A stretch of 64,000 nt of DNA from Anthracocystis setariae (lineage: Eukaryota; Basidiomycota; Ustilaginomycetes; Ustilaginales; Ustilaginaceae). The notes below the pieces were generated by a model that was not told the origin of the DNA, ran no database searches, and saw only the letters and a program-made list of their open reading frames with translations. The stretch covers positions 1,054,001-1,118,000 of the forward strand of contig CAKMXJ010000004.1 in assembly GCA_928724745.1 (NCBI GenBank), written 5' to 3'. Shown piece after piece: positions 62,801 through 64,000 of the stretch (position 1 is its first letter; each line of letters begins with the position of its first letter). The position numbers and the translations under genes were made by a program.

Positions 62801-64000
62801 GTGGCTCAAGGATTTGCCCAGAAACACGGCATCGACTATGATGAGACCTTCGCCCCAGTAGTCAAGATCTCCACTCTGAGACTCCTGATGATCATCAGTT
62901 TACAAGTTGGGTGGAGTATCTATCAGATGGACGTCTCGACCGCATACCTGAATGGGGAGATCGACAAAGACCTCTACATGAGACCGCCGCCAACACCAGA
63001 TTATCCGCGAGGATCACCCGATGGAACGGTCTGCAAGCTCAATAAGTCACTCTACGGACTCAAGCAAGCTGGGCGGACTTGGTACCACAAGGCGGACTCC
63101 ACACTGCGAGGAATGGGATTCACAAGGAGCAAACACGATTCGGCATTATATATCAAACATTCAGTACCAAATGTTGAGACTGGTCGTGTGATCTTGACAC
63201 TCTACGTTGATGATATCCTCATCTTCGCTGAGAACAAAGATTCAGCCTCCAGTGTCATGACCGAGCTTCGAAAGCATTTCAAGATGACCGGCGGCGAGCT
63301 ATTGGATTATATCCTTGGCATACAAGTCGAACAGACTTCGAAGACGATCCACCTTACGCAGACAAGCTACATCAATCGCCTCCTCACAACATATGGCTTA
63401 GACTCCGCAAACATCGTCCATACACCACTTAATCCAAGCAGCGACCTCAAAGGAGGGGAACCACTCCCCCCACAAGAACACTCCACGTACAGAAGCATCA
63501 TCGGCCAGATGCTATACATAGCTACCTGCACCAGGCCTGACATCGCCTTCGCGATCCAAAAACTCAGCCGAGAACTCGCACATCCACATGCTAATGCCAT
63601 GGTCCAAGCGAAACACCTACTCCGTTACCTCAAGGGAACTAACACGCATGGACTAATGTACAGACGCATACTCGATTCCCAACATTCAGCATCGAATGTT
63701 GACTTTGGAAAATGGTTGCGCACATTCACCGATGCAGATCACGCGGGGGACACTGAGACATCGCGATCCACATCTGGGATTGTCAACACTGTCGCTTCAA
63801 TGCCATACAGCTGGGTATCGAAACTCCAGTCGATCATCACGGACTCCACCACATACGCTGAATACGTCGCGATGGCAGAGGCCGGTAAGGAGATCATATG
63901 GACTCGATGGGTAATGTCTGAACTCGGCCTGCAAATCAAAACTCCGACAGACCTCATGGTAGACAACAGAGCAGCAATCGAGCTCAGCAAAGAGCCGAAG
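59795..64000 (+). CDS. Ty1/copia gag-pol polyprotein, partial at 3' end
   Basis: The open frame runs 1402 codons to the window edge with no stop or frameshift. In order it shows a gag region (YYTWKDKCIDVL, EDRFAKSMKWQLEEMETEF), the zinc knuckle CYNCQQKGHLSRNC (Cys codon at 60812), the aspartic protease motif MDSGASRH (61013), the integrase HHCC region (WHKRLGHPG...CETC), the DDE core (HSDVKGP, RTDNGGEY, FAPEQNGVAERMN), reverse transcriptase (RLVAQGFAQKHGIDYDETFAPVV, MDVSTAYLNGE, LYVDDILIF), and RNase H (TDADHAGD), cut off near the end. The first ATG (59795) lies inside the primer-binding site; the next in-frame ATG at 59999 (MTESNASQNHL) is an alternative start just before the conserved gag core. 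Gag and pol are one frame, as in many copia elements. Confidence 0.93.
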   Translation, partial: MSPTPDGNSEGTYRGTCSRSRPLDSIAETISRDTQDTNEFDNSLLSVANVTTNINTPRNSPTPGSVFTMTESNASQNHLRLPKLEQAKDYYTWKDKCIDVLMQKGIRVYGIVRGTLPRPSEDDITYGDWLNANLTACGMLRSSLSNDIKHTINDLEDAHQIWTTLEDRFAKSMKWQLEEMETEFNSLRQDRRTIDGFVGRINQLADHLMLAGYTITFHKKYSILMKGLRKEYENIAAQIKETYRARREQGQMIIHRIGNENKMFTVASQTIDEKVELDSIVTRLRSEELRLGLNNHGLESKHKNNSSAYYASDGNKKGKKNTQRPMSKSKKKVPIEQMTCYNCQQKGHLSRNCNNPKVDRPGSNIQNRVGGSNNPGSNTQNRVQGPNNENAYSITDSTHPRTTMWLMDSGASRHICCNKDLFSDLHIGVSMKPIWVANDVPVKIEGLGTVEMEVNVGNGLTNRITLTNVAYIPSFSVNLLSTGIMRRKVRITTTDKQTIAQTRSGRVTCRGVHIGPLTYVDQVGIDFAGLAADHSTKADDWHKRLGHPGKQRLEEIAKSVPGMTIDTRKSQSKCETCEVGKSSKLPFQHSVLSVDTPLQLVHSDVKGPIPDETPQGHRFAVTFIDDCTRFTMVYLISRKSEVFGCLQEYKTVMEKQTGNQMKRLRTDNGGEYTSNEMADYLGRHGILHERTSPFAPEQNGVAERMNRTLFNIVRCIMIQSSVPDTMWGDALLHAVYLNNRLPTKGNGMKTPYEALYGRPTDLTMVRTFGCAAFAHIPAEKRTTLDNRAVPCVYLGVTPGTKAYKLYDKDECQYLTQVHCTFDETSFPFAGIRESDARLPTSSDEYDNPVLNVEDSPTETGTNNTDVATLNEIPERNTLPYLTPEERAQGIATPPGSPPGSPRLQANAVREIVDELEHSVSDVEATNPVGQLDDEPRTIAQAYRRPDWNLWKEAIDKELLSHKDNNTWTMTKPPSGSNIIGSRWVFKIKRKSDGSIDKYKARLVAQGFAQKHGIDYDETFAPVVKISTLRLLMIISLQVGWSIYQMDVSTAYLNGEIDKDLYMRPPPTPDYPRGSPDGTVCKLNKSLYGLKQAGRTWYHKADSTLRGMGFTRSKHDSALYIKHSVPNVETGRVILTLYVDDILIFAENKDSASSVMTELRKHFKMTGGELLDYILGIQVEQTSKTIHLTQTSYINRLLTTYGLDSANIVHTPLNPSSDLKGGEPLPPQEHSTYRSIIGQMLYIATCTRPDIAFAIQKLSRELAHPHANAMVQAKHLLRYLKGTNTHGLMYRRILDSQHSASNVDFGKWLRTFTDADHAGDTETSRSTSGIVNTVASMPYSWVSKLQSIITDSTTYAEYVAMAEAGKEIIWTRWVMSELGLQIKTPTDLMVDNRAAIELSKEPK
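59915..59936 (+). repeat. Palindrome copy 6, in gag frame
   Basis: 22-nt unit with core ACTCATTACTGAGTGT; outer bases are changed. It reads DNSLLSVA in frame, starting at codon position 1. It lies upstream of the second candidate gag start. Confidence 0.7.
60875..60958 (+). repeat. 42-nt tandem duplication in gag-pol linker
   Basis: Two head-to-tail 42-nt units (60875-60916, 60917-60958) encode 14 residues each, PGSNIQNRVGGSNN and PGSNTQNRVQGPNN. They lie between the zinc knuckle and the protease. Confidence 0.9.
61556..61577 (+). repeat. Palindrome copy 7, perfect, in integrase
   Basis: A perfect 22-bp palindrome: left arm CAACACTCAGT and right arm ACTGAGTGTTG with no loop. It reads QHSVLSVD in frame at codon position 1. 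It sits between the integrase HHCC finger (CETC) and the first catalytic Asp segment. Confidence 0.95.
62330..62351 (+). repeat. Palindrome copy 8, between integrase and reverse transcriptase
   Basis: Right arm AGTACTGAATGTTG intact, left arm decayed (GACAATCC). Reads DNPVLNVE at codon position 1. A lone left half CAACATCCAGT lies just upstream at 62310-62320. Confidence 0.75.
62540..62561 (+). repeat. Palindrome copy 9, upstream of reverse transcriptase
   Basis: Arms AACATTC and GGATGTT pair with one G-T wobble; reads EHSVSDVE at codon position 1. Confidence 0.8.
63155..63176 (+). repeat. Palindrome copy 10, in reverse transcriptase
   Basis: Left part AAACATTCAGTA and right part AAATGTTG; reads KHSVPNVE at codon position 1, in the RT region just before the LYVDDILIF active site. 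Confidence 0.8.
63680..63701 (+). repeat. Palindrome copy 11, before RNase H
   Basis: Perfect 8-bp arms CAACATTC and GAATGTTG around AGCATC; reads QHSASNVD at codon position 1, immediately upstream of the RNase H TDADHAGD motif. Confidence 0.85.

Larger units (their letters stand above)
58848..64000 (+). mobile_element. Ty1/copia LTR retrotransposon, right end outside window
   Basis: A 5' LTR-like region is followed by a primer-binding site and a single open gag-pol frame in the order zinc knuckle, protease, integrase, reverse transcriptase, RNase H. Integrase before reverse transcriptase defines Ty1/copia. The left boundary at TGTTGG (58848) is a guess from the usual TG start, because the 3' LTR and the target-site duplication lie beyond the window. 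The coding frame is intact to the last base, so the copy looks recent. It may relate to the copia-type element called HobS in smut genomes; that link is from memory and untested. Confidence 0.88.

Noticed and set aside
58911..63701. CRISPR-like array
   Set aside because: The repeats are palindromic and of similar length, but spacing is irregular (hundreds of bases to over 1.6 kb), they sit inside coding sequence, and the host is a eukaryote.

Overview
This window is nuclear DNA from a filamentous basidiomycete, most likely a smut fungus of the Ustilaginaceae (Ustilago/Sporisorium-like). Evidence: long, mostly intronless housekeeping genes, GC-rich codon use, short introns with GTAAGT/GTACGT/GTATGT donors, many microsatellites between genes, and a Ty1/copia element at the right edge. 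No bacterial, viral or CRISPR features were seen. The species call is inference.

Layout. 98-10445: a maltose-type O-acetyltransferase, cytosolic tyrosyl-tRNA synthetase, a mitochondrial MutS homologue (MSH1 type) and a WDR48/UAF1-type WD40 protein. 12391-23650: a small Cys-rich tail-anchored protein, a spliced ATP-dependent NAD(P)HX dehydratase, an Eos1-domain membrane protein, an aspartate/glutamate-type mitochondrial carrier and an MFS transporter. 24096-30866: TRAPPII subunit Trs130/TRAPPC10 and DNA ligase I, convergent. 33814-42939: a Kin1/MARK-type kinase behind a 2.9 kb microsatellite-rich upstream region, mitochondrial ClpX with an apparent frameshift, and a pirin. 43650-52291: condensin SMC2, the regulatory subunit of the NEDD8 E1, and dynactin Arp10. 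52582-57536: HSP10 and HSP60 head to head around a candidate heat-shock element, then a five-exon Mago nashi gene. 57537-58847 is gene-free simple-sequence DNA. 58848-64000 is a Ty1/copia retrotransposon with an open gag-pol frame of at least 1402 codons that runs off the window.

Most genes are unrelated housekeeping functions. The clear functional pair is HSP10/HSP60, the two halves of the mitochondrial chaperonin, transcribed divergently from one 1.1 kb spacer. Other nuclear genes for mitochondrial proteins are MSH1, the carrier and ClpX.

The most unusual signal is inside the retrotransposon. At least eleven copies of a 22-nt palindrome (arms near CAACATTCAGT / ACTGAATGTTG) are scattered through its LTR, leader, gag and pol. 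The six coding copies share one codon phase and add a related octapeptide, and the arms vary in a compensatory way. The predicted primer-binding site matches the anticodon arm of initiator tRNA-Met, and the first gag ATG lies inside it.

Start sites were set at the first plausible ATG, because several maximal open frames begin at non-ATG codons. Functional calls come from reading motifs by eye; no database search was run.
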